A stretch of 64,000 nucleotides of DNA from Erythrobacter sp. (GTDB lineage Bacteria > Pseudomonadota > Alphaproteobacteria > Sphingomonadales > Sphingomonadaceae). Where the stretch lies: positions 124,001 through 188,000 of the forward strand of contig DAICXZ010000006.1 of the NCBI GenBank assembly GCA_027311945.1, written 5' to 3'. How positions within the stretch are numbered: the first letter of the stretch is position 1; every line of letters begins with the position of its first letter. Below the pieces are notes generated by a model. The model did not search any database and was not told the origin of the DNA. It saw only the letters and a program-made list of their open reading frames with translations. This document shows, piece after piece, positions 55,713-64,000 of the stretch. The position numbers and the translations under genes are program-made.

Positions 55713-57140
55713 ATGCCCTCGCAAACCTATACCCATGATGTGATCGTGATCGGCGCCGGCGCTGCTGGCCTGACGGCGGCTGGCGGCTGCGCGCTGTTTG
55801 GCCTCAAGGTAGCGCTGGTCGAGCGCGGAGCCTTCGGCGGTGAATGCCTGAACAACGGCTGCGTGCCTTCGAAGGCGCTGATCGCGGCGGCTCGGCGCGC
55901 TCATGAAGTGAGGCGCGGCGCGCGCTTCGGCGTGAGCGTGGAAGGCACCAGGGTCGATTGGGCCGGGGTGCGCGGCCATGTCGAGGCGAGCATCGCCACC
56001 ATCGCCCCGCATGACGATCCCGCGCGGTTCGAGGCCATGGGCTGCGAGGTCTTTCGCGGCGAGGCGCGGCTGACCGGCTCGCATGAGGTCGAGGTGGCAG
56101 GGCAACGGCTGGCCGCACCGCGCATCGTACTGGCGCTCGGCTCGGAGCCTGCGGTGCCGCCGGTCGAGGGGCTGGCTTCTGTGCCCTTCCTAACCAACGA
56201 AAACCTGTTCCAGCTTGATCGCCTGCCAGAGCGCCTGATCGTGCTCGGCGGCGGAGCGGTGGGTATGGAGATGGCGCAGGCTTTCTGCCGTCTTGGCTCG
56301 GCGGTGACGCTGGTCGAGCGCGGCGAGGTGCTTTCGCGCGACGACCGCGAATCTGCCGCGATGGCCAAGGCTTCGCTGGAGGCGGACGGGGTGCGCTTCG
56401 TGAGCGGCACAGCCGTGCGCGCGACGGGCACCGATGGCGCAGTCGCGCTCACGCTGGATGGCGGCGAGGTGATCGAGGGCAGCCATGTCCTCGTCGCCAC
56501 CGGTCGCAAGGCGCGGGGGCAGGGCATGGGCCTCGAAGAGCTGGGGGTGAAATTTGGCACCAACGGCATTGCGGTCGATGACCGTCGCCGCACCAGCCTC
56601 AGCCACATCTATGCCATCGGCGATTGTCGCGAGGGGCCGCGGCTTACGCACGTGTCTGGCTATGAAGGCTCGAACGTCGCGCTCGAAATATCGCTCGGCG
56701 TGCCGACCAAGGTCGACTGGGCCGCGCTGCCCTGGTGTACCTACACCGCGCCTGAGGTTGGTCAGGTCGGCCTCACCGAAGCCGAGGCGCGCGAGAAATT
56801 CGGCGACAAGGTGCGGATCGTGCGGGAGGACTTTTCGCATAATGATCGCGCCGTGACCGAAGGTGCGATGGAAGGGTGGCTCAAGCTGGTGATGAAGGGG
56901 CGCAAGCTGGTCGGCGCGAGTGTTTGCGGCGAGGGGGCGGGCGACATGCTGCTGCCGCTCGCGCAGACGATCACCGGCAAGGCCGGCACCTTCGCGCTGG
57001 GCTCGGCGATCATCGCCTATCCGACGCGCGGCGAGATTACGAAGGCGGGGGCTTTCGCCGCGTGGGAGCCGCTGGTGTTCAGCGCCCCGGTGAAGCGGAT
57101 CGCCCGCGCGCTGGCAGCACTGCGGCGGAAGTTCGGATGA
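55713..57140 (+). CDS. FAD-dependent pyridine nucleotide-disulfide oxidoreductase (mercuric reductase-like)
   Basis: 475 residues. FAD motif VIVIGAGAAGLTAAGG, redox-active disulfide GGECLNNGCVPSKAL, NAD(P)H motif LIVLGGGAVGMEMAQAF and the C-terminal dimerisation domain with IIAYPTRGEITKAG. It matches class I disulfide reductases similar to MerA, LpdA and SidA/soluble reductases, but lacks the N-terminal metal-binding domain of MerA and the C-terminal Cys pair. The final His-Glu dyad of Lpd is Tyr-Pro-Thr here, as in mercuric-reductase relatives. Its stop overlaps the radical SAM gene as ATGA. A role in metalloid reduction is inference from context. Confidence 0.87.
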   Translation: MPSQTYTHDVIVIGAGAAGLTAAGGCALFGLKVALVERGAFGGECLNNGCVPSKALIAAARRAHEVRRGARFGVSVEGTRVDWAGVRGHVEASIATIAPHDDPARFEAMGCEVFRGEARLTGSHEVEVAGQRLAAPRIVLALGSEPAVPPVEGLASVPFLTNENLFQLDRLPERLIVLGGGAVGMEMAQAFCRLGSAVTLVERGEVLSRDDRESAAMAKASLEADGVRFVSGTAVRATGTDGAVALTLDGGEVIEGSHVLVATGRKARGQGMGLEELGVKFGTNGIAVDDRRRTSLSHIYAIGDCREGPRLTHVSGYEGSNVALEISLGVPTKVDWAALPWCTYTAPEVGQVGLTEAEAREKFGDKVRIVREDFSHNDRAVTEGAMEGWLKLVMKGRKLVGASVCGEGAGDMLLPLAQTITGKAGTFALGSAIIAYPTRGEITKAGAFAAWEPLVFSAPVKRIARALAALRRKFG

Positions 57141-58144
57141 CGGTCCTTTCGAAGAGCCGCGCCGCGCCGCAAGGGCCATCGCCGTTCACGCTGGCCGACA
57201 AGGTGCCGCTCGCGCCCGGCAAGTTCGCCGATCCGCGCGTGACCGCCAAGGGCGAGACCCGCGCCGTGGTGGCGCCCGAGGCGATGCGCACGATCTGGCT
57301 CAACACCGGCACACTGTGCAACCTTGCCTGCGCCAACTGCTACATCGAAAGCTCTCCCACCAACGACGCGCTGCAATACCTCACGCTTGCCGAGGCTGAG
57401 CGCTTTCTGGCCGAGATTCGTGACACCACCGATCCGCTGTTGGCAGACCTGCCCGAGATCGGCTTCACCGGCGGCGAGCCGTTCATGAACCCCGATATCA
57501 TCGCCATGCTGAGCGCGGCGCTGGAGGCAGGCTTCGCGGTGCTGGTGCTGACCAACGCCATGGCCCCGATGCAGCGCCACAAGGCCGCGCTGGAGGCTCT
57601 GAGGCGCGCGCATGGCGACAGGCTTACCTTACGGGTGAGCATCGACCACCACCGTCAGGTAGTCCACGAGGCTGAGCGCGGCCCGCGCAGCTGGGAACCG
57701 ATGTTGGCGGGGCTTACTTGGCTGTCGGAAAGCGGCTTTTCGCTGGCCGTGGCGGGCAGGCACCTTGCCGGTGAGAGCGAGGCCGAGGCCCGGCGTGGCT
57801 ATGCAGCGCTGTTTGCCGAGCATGGCGTGAAGGTAGATGCGGCCAATCCTGCGGCCCTCGTGCTGTTCCCCGAGATGGACGCAGAGGCCGACGTGCCCGA
57901 GATCACCGAGGCCTGCTGGGGCATTCTCGGGCAATCACCCTCGGCGATGATGTGCGCGACAAGCCGCATGGTCGTCCACCGCAAGGGCGAGAGCGAGGCA
58001 CGCGTGGTCGCCTGCACATTGCTGCCGCACGATCCGCAGTTCGATCTGGGGGCGACACTCGAAGCCGCGCTGCGACCGGTCCCGCTTAATCACCCTCATT
58101 GCGCGCGCTTTTGCGTGCTGGGCGGGGCGAGTTGTTCGCAATGA
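57137..58144 (+). CDS. Radical SAM protein near arsenic genes (not ArsS-like)
   Basis: 335 residues. The radical SAM cluster is CNLACANC (in TGTLCNLACANCYIESSPTND), followed by GFTGGEPFMNPDI. C-terminal Cys residues (ITEACWG, MMCATS, VVACTLL, HCARFCVLGGASC) suggest an auxiliary cluster or SPASM-like twitch domain. It differs from ArsS, the usual arsenosugar radical SAM enzyme, but the neighbourhood with arsenosugar-type transferases, ArsM-like and MerA-like proteins points to metalloid chemistry. The ATG overlaps the flavoprotein stop as ATGA. Confidence 0.82.
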   Translation: MTVLSKSRAAPQGPSPFTLADKVPLAPGKFADPRVTAKGETRAVVAPEAMRTIWLNTGTLCNLACANCYIESSPTNDALQYLTLAEAERFLAEIRDTTDPLLADLPEIGFTGGEPFMNPDIIAMLSAALEAGFAVLVLTNAMAPMQRHKAALEALRRAHGDRLTLRVSIDHHRQVVHEAERGPRSWEPMLAGLTWLSESGFSLAVAGRHLAGESEAEARRGYAALFAEHGVKVDAANPAALVLFPEMDAEADVPEITEACWGILGQSPSAMMCATSRMVVHRKGESEARVVACTLLPHDPQFDLGATLEAALRPVPLNHPHCARFCVLGGASCSQ

Positions 58145-58182
58145 TCAGCCATGGTTCAGGTTGCCGAGCGCTTCTTGCAGCG

Positions 58183-58608
58183 ATGACGCCCCGCAAACTC
58201 GCGCTTCTCGCGCCTTTCGTCCTCGCCTTCGCCGCCTCGCCCGCGCTTGCTGTCGATGCCATCGACGGTGTTTATGTCGATTCGGGCGGATTTGTGGAGA
58301 TCACGGTCGCCTCTTGCGGGCAGTCACGGTGCGGCAAGATCACCCGCATCATCCGCCGAAAGCCGGGCGAGACGGACCGCGACACGCACAACGACAATCC
58401 GGCGCTGCGCAACCGCCCGATCCTCGGCCTGACGCTCCTGACCGGCCTGCAGTGGAGTGACGGAGCCTGGCGCGGCGAGGTCTACAATCCCGAAGACGGC
58501 AACACCTACCGCTCGGTGGTGCGCGCCGGAGCGAATGGGGCGCTCGAGGTGGAGGGGTGCCTTGGCCCGTTCTGCCGCAAGCGCGTCTGGCCCGCCAAAT
58601 CGCGCTGA
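58183..58608 (+). CDS. DUF2147-family exported protein
   Basis: 141 residues from ATG 58183 (MTPRKLALLAPFVLAFAASPALA signal peptide). An ATG at 58141 overlapping the radical SAM stop would add 14 residues without improving the signal. The mature domain has IDGVYVDSGGFVEITV, a Cys pair (ASCGQSRCGKI), and GEVYNPEDGNTYRS followed by CLGPFCRKRVW, the DUF2147 ending. The family is a small lipocalin-like periplasmic protein of unknown function. It may be on the same transcript as the radical SAM gene. Confidence 0.82.
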   Translation: MTPRKLALLAPFVLAFAASPALAVDAIDGVYVDSGGFVEITVASCGQSRCGKITRIIRRKPGETDRDTHNDNPALRNRPILGLTLLTGLQWSDGAWRGEVYNPEDGNTYRSVVRAGANGALEVEGCLGPFCRKRVWPAKSR

Positions 58609-58674
58609 TGCAAATTCGCTGCGCAAACCCTCTTGATTATGCCGAGCGCCCGCGATAGAGGCGCGCCCCTGCGT

Positions 58675-58748
58675 TGCCCCGTCCTCTAATGGTAAGAGAG
58701 CGGACTCTGACTCCGTCAATCAAGGTTCGAATCCTTGCGGGGCATCCA
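58675..58748 (+). tRNA. tRNA-Gln (anticodon CTG)
   Basis: A complete cloverleaf: acceptor TGCCCCG paired with CGGGGCA, D-arm CTCT/AGAG with GGT in the loop, anticodon stem GCGGA/TCCGT around loop CTCTGAC giving anticodon CTG (codon CAG), and a TTCGAATCC T-arm. CCA is encoded at 58746-58748. Confidence 0.95.
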
Positions 58749-58844
58749 GCTTTTCCTCGAATCATCTGATCATCATCGCCGCTCTCCCGGCCTGCCGCGG
58801 CCATGGCTGGTGGCCTTTGCGCGCTGGTACGGCCGCGCGGGCAC

Positions 58845-58872
58845 TTGACGATGCACGTGTTTGGCCTAAGCT
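58845..58872 (+). promoter_or_regulatory. Candidate promoter for the secreted protein at 58954
   Basis: TTGACG is followed after 16 bases by TAAGCT, about 80 bases before the ATG. The -35 matches five of six consensus bases; the -10 is weak. Confidence 0.3.
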
Positions 58873-58953
58873 AGGCATCAGAAAACAAACAAAGTTCGCA
58901 GGAATCTCGTCGCATTGCGTCGCCGTTAGGTGTGCGCTGGTTGGAGATTCTTT

Positions 58954-59385
58954 ATGGTTTCGACTTTTGACGCCCGTTTTCACGCTTCGAAGTTGGCTTT
59001 CGCCGGTCTGACGAAGATATCCTGCGCAGCGCTGATGACCATCGGTGTCTTCGCCGCTTCCCCTGCTGCCGCAAATGATGCGCCGACCACGCGACTCGTG
59101 GCCTGCGGCGAGCAGAGCTGCCTGCGTATCGAGGGGCGCCGCGACAGTGTCGGCACGCTCGTCGCCATCAATGGCCAGCCGATGGCGGTCGATGGCGCGG
59201 AGAGCTGGCGCGTCACCCTGCCGATGCAGACGGTCCGGCAGATCGCCGAGCAAGGCGCCCGCCGCCTGGAGGTGACGCTGCTTCACCCGAACGCCACCCG
59301 CGAAAGCCGCGACTATGCCCGGCTGCCCATCGGCCTGCTGGGCGATACCACCGCGTTGGAGGCAATCCGGGTCACCGCTTCCTGA
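58954..59385 (+). CDS. Small secreted protein of unknown function
   Basis: 143 residues from ATG 58954, which has TTGGAGA nine bases upstream; an in-frame GTG at 58930 has no such site. The N-terminus (ISCAALMTIGVFAASPAAAND) is a signal peptide with probable cleavage after AAA. The mature part has a Cys pair (VACGEQSCLR) and beta-rich sequence (VGTLVAINGQPM, RLEVTLLHP). No family is recognised. It is followed by a UrcA-family gene in the same direction. Confidence 0.72.
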   Translation: MVSTFDARFHASKLAFAGLTKISCAALMTIGVFAASPAAANDAPTTRLVACGEQSCLRIEGRRDSVGTLVAINGQPMAVDGAESWRVTLPMQTVRQIAEQGARRLEVTLLHPNATRESRDYARLPIGLLGDTTALEAIRVTAS

Positions 59386-59487
59386 TTGCGGTAATCGTCG
59401 ACCCGTCTTCTTGCATGCCATCGTACAAAGTCCTAGATGAGCGCGAAGCCGACGCAGAGCGGCACCATTCGGACACAGGAGATTACG

Positions 59488-59844
59488 ATGATGAAGGCAG
59501 GCCTCATGGCCCTGGCCGCAGTCGCCCTGGCGACGCCGGCTCTGGCAGATACCACTTCCGACACCACCAATGCCGACCCGTTCACCGCTTCGTCGGCCAC
59601 GCTGCGCCTCGACGGGCTGGACCTCGCTACGGTCGACGGTCAGAACCGCCTTGCGATCCGCATGGACGCCGCCGCGCGCTCCGTCTGCGGCGAAGGTCTC
59701 GACACCGTGCACCTGCAGGCTGCGGCCAATGCGCGCGAATGCCGCACCCGCGTTCATGCCCAGATTCGCGATCAGATCGAGACTCGTCTCGCTGCCGCGC
59801 GTTCGGAAGAAGCAGCTCCGGTGCAGCTGGCGCTGAACCGCTGA
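59488..59844 (+). CDS. UrcA-family protein
   Basis: 118 residues from ATG 59488 with ACAGGAG upstream. A signal peptide (MMKAGLMALAAVALATPALA) is followed by the UrcA domain: LRLDGLDLATVDGQNRLAIRMDAAARSVCG and then RECRTRVHAQIRDQIETRLAAAR. The two Cys (SVCG, ECRT) are typical of the family and may form a disulfide. UrcA is common in Sphingomonadales and Caulobacterales; function is unknown. It sits beside another small secreted protein. Confidence 0.88.
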   Translation: MMKAGLMALAAVALATPALADTTSDTTNADPFTASSATLRLDGLDLATVDGQNRLAIRMDAAARSVCGEGLDTVHLQAAANARECRTRVHAQIRDQIETRLAAARSEEAAPVQLALNR

Positions 59845-59905
59845 GTGCCAATAGCCTCTTCGCCCGCCTCTTGAGGGGGCGGGCAAGAGGCGGCATGAGG
59901 CCCGC

Positions 59906-61486
59906 GTGAGCCTCGAATCCAAAGCCAGACACGCCTTGCTACAGGGTGATTTCGCAGCTGCTTCGGCGGCGGCGAAGGAACTGGTTCTTCAGGATCAGAA
60001 CAAGCCGACCGGCTATTTCCTGCTCGGGATTGTGGCAGCGGAAATCGGCGACATGGCAAATGCGCTGGCCTTGCTTGAAGCAGCGGTGCAGCGCGGCCCC
60101 GAGGCCGAGCATCTGGCGCAACTGGCTCGTGTGCTGAGCCTGCTCCACCGCGAAGGTGATGCCGCGAAGGCAGCGCGCGCGGCCTACGATCTCAAACCGC
60201 AAGAGGCGATGACGCTCGACACGATCGGCTGCGTCTTCACCCGGCTGGGCGACCACGAGGGATCGCTTGCGCCGTTCCGCAAGGCGGTGGCCAAGGCACC
60301 GGACAATCACGACTATCTATACAATCTGGCGGCGGCCTGCGGCTTTACGGGCAAGGTCGATGAAGCGCGGGCGCTGTACGAGACAATCCTCGCTGAAGAG
60401 CCGGGCAATTCGCGGGTGCACTATGCGCTGGCGTTGCTGTCGCGGCATTCGGCGGACCACAATCACGTCGTCCGGCTGGAGGCATCGCTCGCCAAGGCAG
60501 GCAGTGCTGATGATCGGCTGCGCATTCGCTATGCCCTCGCCAAGGAGCTGGAAGACATCGGCGATGCGCGTTCCTTCACCTATCTGAAGGCCGCCAACGA
60601 CGACCACAAGCGCACCATCGGCTACGACTTCGCGCAGGACGAAGCCGTGTTCGATGCGCTTGAACAGCTGTTCCGCAGCGGCGAAGGGCCTCTGTTCGCT
60701 AGCGCGGGCGATCGTTCCGAAGCGCCGATCTTCGTGATCGGCATGCCGCGCACGGGCACCACGCTTGTCGACCGGATCCTGTCGTCGCACCCCGATGTGG
60801 GTTCGGCGGGGGAATTGCAGGCGATGCCGGTGGCGGTGAAGCGCCTGGCGCAAACCCGTTCGCGCAAGGTGATCGACGCCGAGACTGTGGCTGCCAGTGC
60901 CTCTTGCGATGCTGCGGCCATCGGGCAGGCTTATCTTGCGCAGGCCGCACATCAGCGCCCGCAAGGCTCGCCGCGGTTCATCGACAAGCTGCCCGCCAAC
61001 TTCCTCTATGCCGGACATATTGCGCGTGCGCTCCCCGAAGCGCGGATCGTGTGCCTGCGGCGGCAGCCGATGGACACGATCTGGAGCAACTACAAAAACC
61101 TCTTCGCCAGCCAGTCGGCCTATTACGCCTATTCCTATGATCTGCTGGACACCGCCCGCTACTATGCCCGTTTCGACCGGCTGATGCGCCTGTGGGAACA
61201 GCTGATGCCGGGCCGCGTGCTGCAACTGGGCTACGAGGAGCTGGTGGCCGATCAGGAGGGGCAAACGCGCCGCTTGCTCGCGCATTGCGGGCTGGACTGG
61301 GAGCCTGCCTGCCTTGCATTCCACGAAAACCGTGCGGCGGTGGCTACCCCCAGCGCGGCGCAGGTGCGCCGCCCGCTTAATGCCGATGGAATCGGCAAGT
61401 GGCGCACCCATGCCGAGGCGCTGGAACCGGCGCGCGCCTGGCTGGCCGCGCAGGGCATCGACCCCGAAGCCGCCTGGAAAGCCTAG
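59906..61486 (+). CDS. Tetratricopeptide-repeat sulfotransferase-family protein
   Basis: 526 residues starting at GTG 59906. Residues 1-230 contain about five TPR units (LFGD-like helices: DFAAASAAAKELVL, GDAAKAARAAYDL, DHEGSLAPFRKAV). From about residue 270 a sulfotransferase domain begins with PIFVIGMPRTGTTLVDRILSSH, the PAPS 5' phosphosulfate-binding loop, and later has DKLPANFLYAGHI and RIVCLRRQPMD, the PAPS 3' region. The partner is unknown. In sphingomonads such proteins often accompany TonB-dependent receptors, as here. Confidence 0.88.
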   Translation: MSLESKARHALLQGDFAAASAAAKELVLQDQNKPTGYFLLGIVAAEIGDMANALALLEAAVQRGPEAEHLAQLARVLSLLHREGDAAKAARAAYDLKPQEAMTLDTIGCVFTRLGDHEGSLAPFRKAVAKAPDNHDYLYNLAAACGFTGKVDEARALYETILAEEPGNSRVHYALALLSRHSADHNHVVRLEASLAKAGSADDRLRIRYALAKELEDIGDARSFTYLKAANDDHKRTIGYDFAQDEAVFDALEQLFRSGEGPLFASAGDRSEAPIFVIGMPRTGTTLVDRILSSHPDVGSAGELQAMPVAVKRLAQTRSRKVIDAETVAASASCDAAAIGQAYLAQAAHQRPQGSPRFIDKLPANFLYAGHIARALPEARIVCLRRQPMDTIWSNYKNLFASQSAYYAYSYDLLDTARYYARFDRLMRLWEQLMPGRVLQLGYEELVADQEGQTRRLLAHCGLDWEPACLAFHENRAAVATPSAAQVRRPLNADGIGKWRTHAEALEPARAWLAAQGIDPEAAWKA

Positions 61487-61498
61487 CTCCAACGCAAG

Positions 61499-61530
61499 CG
61501 GGGCGCCTGTCACTGATGACAGACGCCCCG
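61499..61530. other. Hairpin between convergent sulfotransferase and TonB genes
   Basis: CGGGGCG and CGCCCCG, with inner arms TGTCA/TGACA around CTGA, form an imperfect hairpin between the two convergent stops. There is no T-run on either side, so termination is uncertain. Confidence 0.4.
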
Positions 61531-61555
61531 CCCGCGAGGAAACTTGCCGCTTAGA

Positions 61556-63979
61556 TCAGAACTTCATGCGCGCTTCGATCCCGACCGTGCGCGGGTTGAG
61601 CACGGCCTGGCGATAGTAGCGCAGCAGGATGCCGCTGTTGTAGCCGGTCTGCGACAGGTCGTTCGAGGTCGAGACCACCGCATACTTGTCGAAGATGTTG
61701 GTGGCGTAGAGCGAAACGGTGATGTCTTCCATTTCGTAGGCGATCGAGGCCCGGTGCACGGTGTAGCTCGGGATGAGCGTGCCGTACGCGCGATCCCAGC
61801 CGAGCCGCGAGACCACGTTGCCGCGGTAGGTAGCGGTCCAGTTCAGCACCAGATCATCCGCGCCGACAGGCAAGGTGTAGGTTGCACCGAGCGAGCCCGA
61901 GTGCTTGGCCGATCCGGGCAGGCGATCGCCGGAAAGTGCGTCGATCTTGATTGGGGCGGAGGGATAGGAGCCGGCCGGGCTGTTCACGGAGATGATCCCC
62001 GGTACATCTTCGGTCAGATGGGCATCGACGTAGGAGAAGCTGCCCTGGATGCTCAGTTCGGGAATGGGACGCGCCTGGAACGTCGCTTCGAAACCTTCCG
62101 ACCGGGCCTTGCCGCCGTTGATGGTGATGCCGGTCACGCCATAAGTCGTGGCCGAGGCGACCTGAATGCCCTCCCAGTCGATGTGGAAGTAGGCCAGGTT
62201 CAGGTTCAAGCGGCGATCGAACAGCTCCAGCCGGGTGCCGATTTCGAGGTTCTTGGTCTCGTCCGGCCCATACTGGATCTCGTTCGGCAGGGCGCAGATG
62301 AGCTGCGGCCCGTCGTACTGCGTCGGATCGGTCGGCGTCCCGTCGGGGCAGGGGGCGACCCTGTTGGGTCCGCCGATGCGATAGCCCTTCGAGTAAGTTC
62401 CGTAGATCATCAGCTCATCGGAGATGTCGAACGAAGTATTGAACTTCCATACCCAGCCATCCTCGCCGCCCGTGCCACCAGCAGCAGTCAGGTCATAGGG
62501 GCTGAGCGGGTCGCCAAGCAGCGGAAGCGCAGCGGCACCAGAGATTTCCGAGGTGTAATCGAAGTAACGCGCGCCGCCGGTTACCTGCCACTGCGGGATG
62601 ATCTGCAAGGTCGCTTCGCCAAAGACCGCCTTTTCCTTCACTTGCGAGCTGACGAAGCTCACATATTCGAGGCACTCGGGGTTGGACGACTGGTCGCACC
62701 ACGGGTGGTTCGACAAGATTTCGGCGTAGTCCGACTGGTAATCGTTCCGGTTGAAAAATCCGCCGAGCACCCAGCTAACCGGCCCACCGTGGGTGGATAC
62801 GAAGCGGACCTCCACATTGTGCTGTTTGCGCAGAGTGTCGGACTGGGTGTAACCGGAGAAGCCCGGATAGTTCTCGTAGCCATAGTCAAGGTCGAGCAGC
62901 AGGTCCGTAACGTCGCTGCTGCTGGAGACAGCCGTCTCGGTATAGGCCGCGGTAGCCACGAGATCGACGATGTCGGCGATGTTGGCGTTGACCTCGAGGC
63001 TTGCCAGATGGCCATGCCGATCGACTGGCTCGGCGTAGCGGCTGGCGTTCTCGTAGAGCCCCGTTCCCATCACGCCGAAGCTGTTGCTTTGCGCACCTTC
63101 GGTCTTGGTCTGCTGATAGGCATAGGTGAAGTTAAAGGAGATATCGTCGCTCGGCGCGACCAGCAACTGGTTGCGGGTGGTTACGGTGCGCTCGTAATTG
63201 AGGTTGTCGCGGCGATAGAGGTTCGCGTCGTACTGCTCGGGCGAATAATTGGGGTTACCCGGGCCGCCGGGCTGCGGGATCGAGATGCCCGGCTCCTGCA
63301 CCAGCAGCGGATAGTCTATAAAGCCGGGATCGTAGGTGTAGCCGGTGGCCGAGCGGAAGGCGATGTGATCGCGCATGATCGGAATGTTGATCACGCCATC
63401 AACGTCGAAGCCAACATCGTCGGCGTGAGCCTTCATCGACCCGCCAACGTGGACTTCGCCCTCGAACGTGTCGAGGTTAGGCCGCGTGGGAATGTAGCGG
63501 ATTGCGCCTGCCAGAGTACCGAGGCCGTAAAGCGTGCCCTGTGGGCCAAGCAGTGTTTCGACACGCTCGATATCGAGGAACTTGAAGTCGTAGTACATCG
63601 GGACTTCGCCGAGGTAGATGCCCATTGCGCTATCATAGGCGGTGCCGGTGGCGGCCACATCGGAAGCGCGCAGGCCGCGCAGCACGATCGTGCCGGTCGA
63701 TCCCGCACCGGTGTCGGAGACGGTCATGCCGGGGGTGAAATCGGCGATGTCGCGGATGTCCTCGACCTGCTGCCGTTCAAGCTCTTCGCTGGAGAGCGCG
63801 GTGATGTTGATCGGGGTGTCCATCAGCGTGGTCGCGCGGCGGGTGGCGGTGACGACGATCGCATCGTTGGTTGTCGTCGTTGTCACCTCCTGCGCGACGG
63901 CAGGCGTGGCGAAGGCAGCGGTGCCTGTGATGGCGGTTGCCATCATCAGCTTCAGCTTGATTCTGGAGCATTTTTTCAT
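61556..63979 (-). CDS. TonB-dependent outer-membrane receptor
   Basis: 807 residues from ATG 63979, which follows GAGGGA at about seven bases; an ATG five codons upstream lacks a site. A signal peptide (IKLKLMMATAITGTAAFATPAVAQ) leads to a TonB-box-like segment (DAIVVTATRR) and a plug domain with GTIVLRGLRASDVA, and RVETLLGPQGTLYGLGTLAGAIRY. A 22-strand barrel follows, ending in EARMKF with the terminal Phe needed for BAM assembly. Sphingomonad TBDRs of this type take up siderophores, vitamins or plant polymers; no ligand can be named. It is convergent with the TPR-sulfotransferase. Confidence 0.93.
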   Translation of the reverse strand: MKKCSRIKLKLMMATAITGTAAFATPAVAQEVTTTTTNDAIVVTATRRATTLMDTPINITALSSEELERQQVEDIRDIADFTPGMTVSDTGAGSTGTIVLRGLRASDVAATGTAYDSAMGIYLGEVPMYYDFKFLDIERVETLLGPQGTLYGLGTLAGAIRYIPTRPNLDTFEGEVHVGGSMKAHADDVGFDVDGVINIPIMRDHIAFRSATGYTYDPGFIDYPLLVQEPGISIPQPGGPGNPNYSPEQYDANLYRRDNLNYERTVTTRNQLLVAPSDDISFNFTYAYQQTKTEGAQSNSFGVMGTGLYENASRYAEPVDRHGHLASLEVNANIADIVDLVATAAYTETAVSSSSDVTDLLLDLDYGYENYPGFSGYTQSDTLRKQHNVEVRFVSTHGGPVSWVLGGFFNRNDYQSDYAEILSNHPWCDQSSNPECLEYVSFVSSQVKEKAVFGEATLQIIPQWQVTGGARYFDYTSEISGAAALPLLGDPLSPYDLTAAGGTGGEDGWVWKFNTSFDISDELMIYGTYSKGYRIGGPNRVAPCPDGTPTDPTQYDGPQLICALPNEIQYGPDETKNLEIGTRLELFDRRLNLNLAYFHIDWEGIQVASATTYGVTGITINGGKARSEGFEATFQARPIPELSIQGSFSYVDAHLTEDVPGIISVNSPAGSYPSAPIKIDALSGDRLPGSAKHSGSLGATYTLPVGADDLVLNWTATYRGNVVSRLGWDRAYGTLIPSYTVHRASIAYEMEDITVSLYATNIFDKYAVVSTSNDLSQTGYNSGILLRYYRQAVLNPRTVGIEARMKF

Positions 63980-64000
63980 TGTGCAATCCCTCATGCTTTT

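Noticed and set aside
61499-61530. Rho-independent terminator for the sulfotransferase or TonB gene
   Set aside because: The hairpin lacks a following T-run on both strands, so termination was not claimed.

Overview
The window is a high-GC chromosomal segment from an alphaproteobacterium, most likely order Sphingomonadales and probably family Erythrobacteraceae. The pointers are the mutM-ubiE-ubiB-coaBC-dut order, the secB / Tim44-like / mltA / Smr block, a UrcA-family protein, a TonB-dependent receptor beside a TPR-sulfotransferase, a PEP-CTERM protein, and GC-rich interspersed palindromes between genes. This placement is inference from gene content; no rRNA is present. No insertion sequence, prophage, integrase or CRISPR array was found. 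Most of the window is core genome with a few accessory islets.

Layout. 1-8.1 kb: 5' part of mutM, a DMT permease, ubiE and ubiB (ubiquinone), two tandem paralogous membrane proteins of unknown function, coaBC with an unusually long interdomain insert, and dut. 8.1-16.1 kb: a lipoprotein esterase, a DUF4136 lipoprotein, trpS, murJ and secB on the minus strand; then a plus-strand run of a Tim44-like protein, mltA and an Smr protein. 16.1-21.8 kb: a compositionally distinct methyltransferase and an oxidative-stress block (katG, ahpF, ahpC) with candidate operators and intercistronic hairpins. 21.9-25.4 kb: aroC, then ruvA and ruvB separated by a small atypical membrane-protein gene. 25.6-31.4 kb: a Ser/Thr-rich PEP-CTERM protein, a prolyl-4-hydroxylase-like dioxygenase, acnA, a mini membrane protein and a second DMT permease. 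31.5-36.3 kb: two different L,D-transpeptidase-type proteins, an unknown glycosyltransferase-like protein coupled to a retropepsin-like protease, and ispG. 36.5-39.5 kb: a palindromic repeat block, zntB and a Kef-type antiporter.

39.5-48.6 kb is a tight minus-strand gene train: pheA, DUF4129, DUF4350, moxR, DUF58, SpoIIM-like, RDD, GNAT, and a GAF-EAL protein with a degenerate EAL site. Most junctions overlap by 1-4 bases. The MoxR / DUF58 / DUF4129 / DUF4350 / SpoIIM / RDD set looks like one membrane-associated AAA+ chaperone system whose substrate is not known.

48.7-52.3 kb: a membrane-anchored cytochrome c, rlmE, ppx and a fatty-acid-hydroxylase-type protein. 52.3-58.1 kb: an arsenic-related islet with two arsenosugar-type glycosyltransferases (TIGR04282- and TIGR04283-like), an SDR protein, an ArsM-like methyltransferase, a mercuric-reductase-like flavoprotein and a radical SAM protein. 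58.2-64 kb: small secreted proteins (DUF2147, an orphan, UrcA), tRNA-Gln(CTG), a TPR-sulfotransferase and a TonB-dependent receptor.

The best candidates for under-described biology are the MoxR gene train, the arsenic islet with its non-ArsS radical SAM protein, the CoaBC insert, the tandem membrane paralogues and the PEP-CTERM protein.
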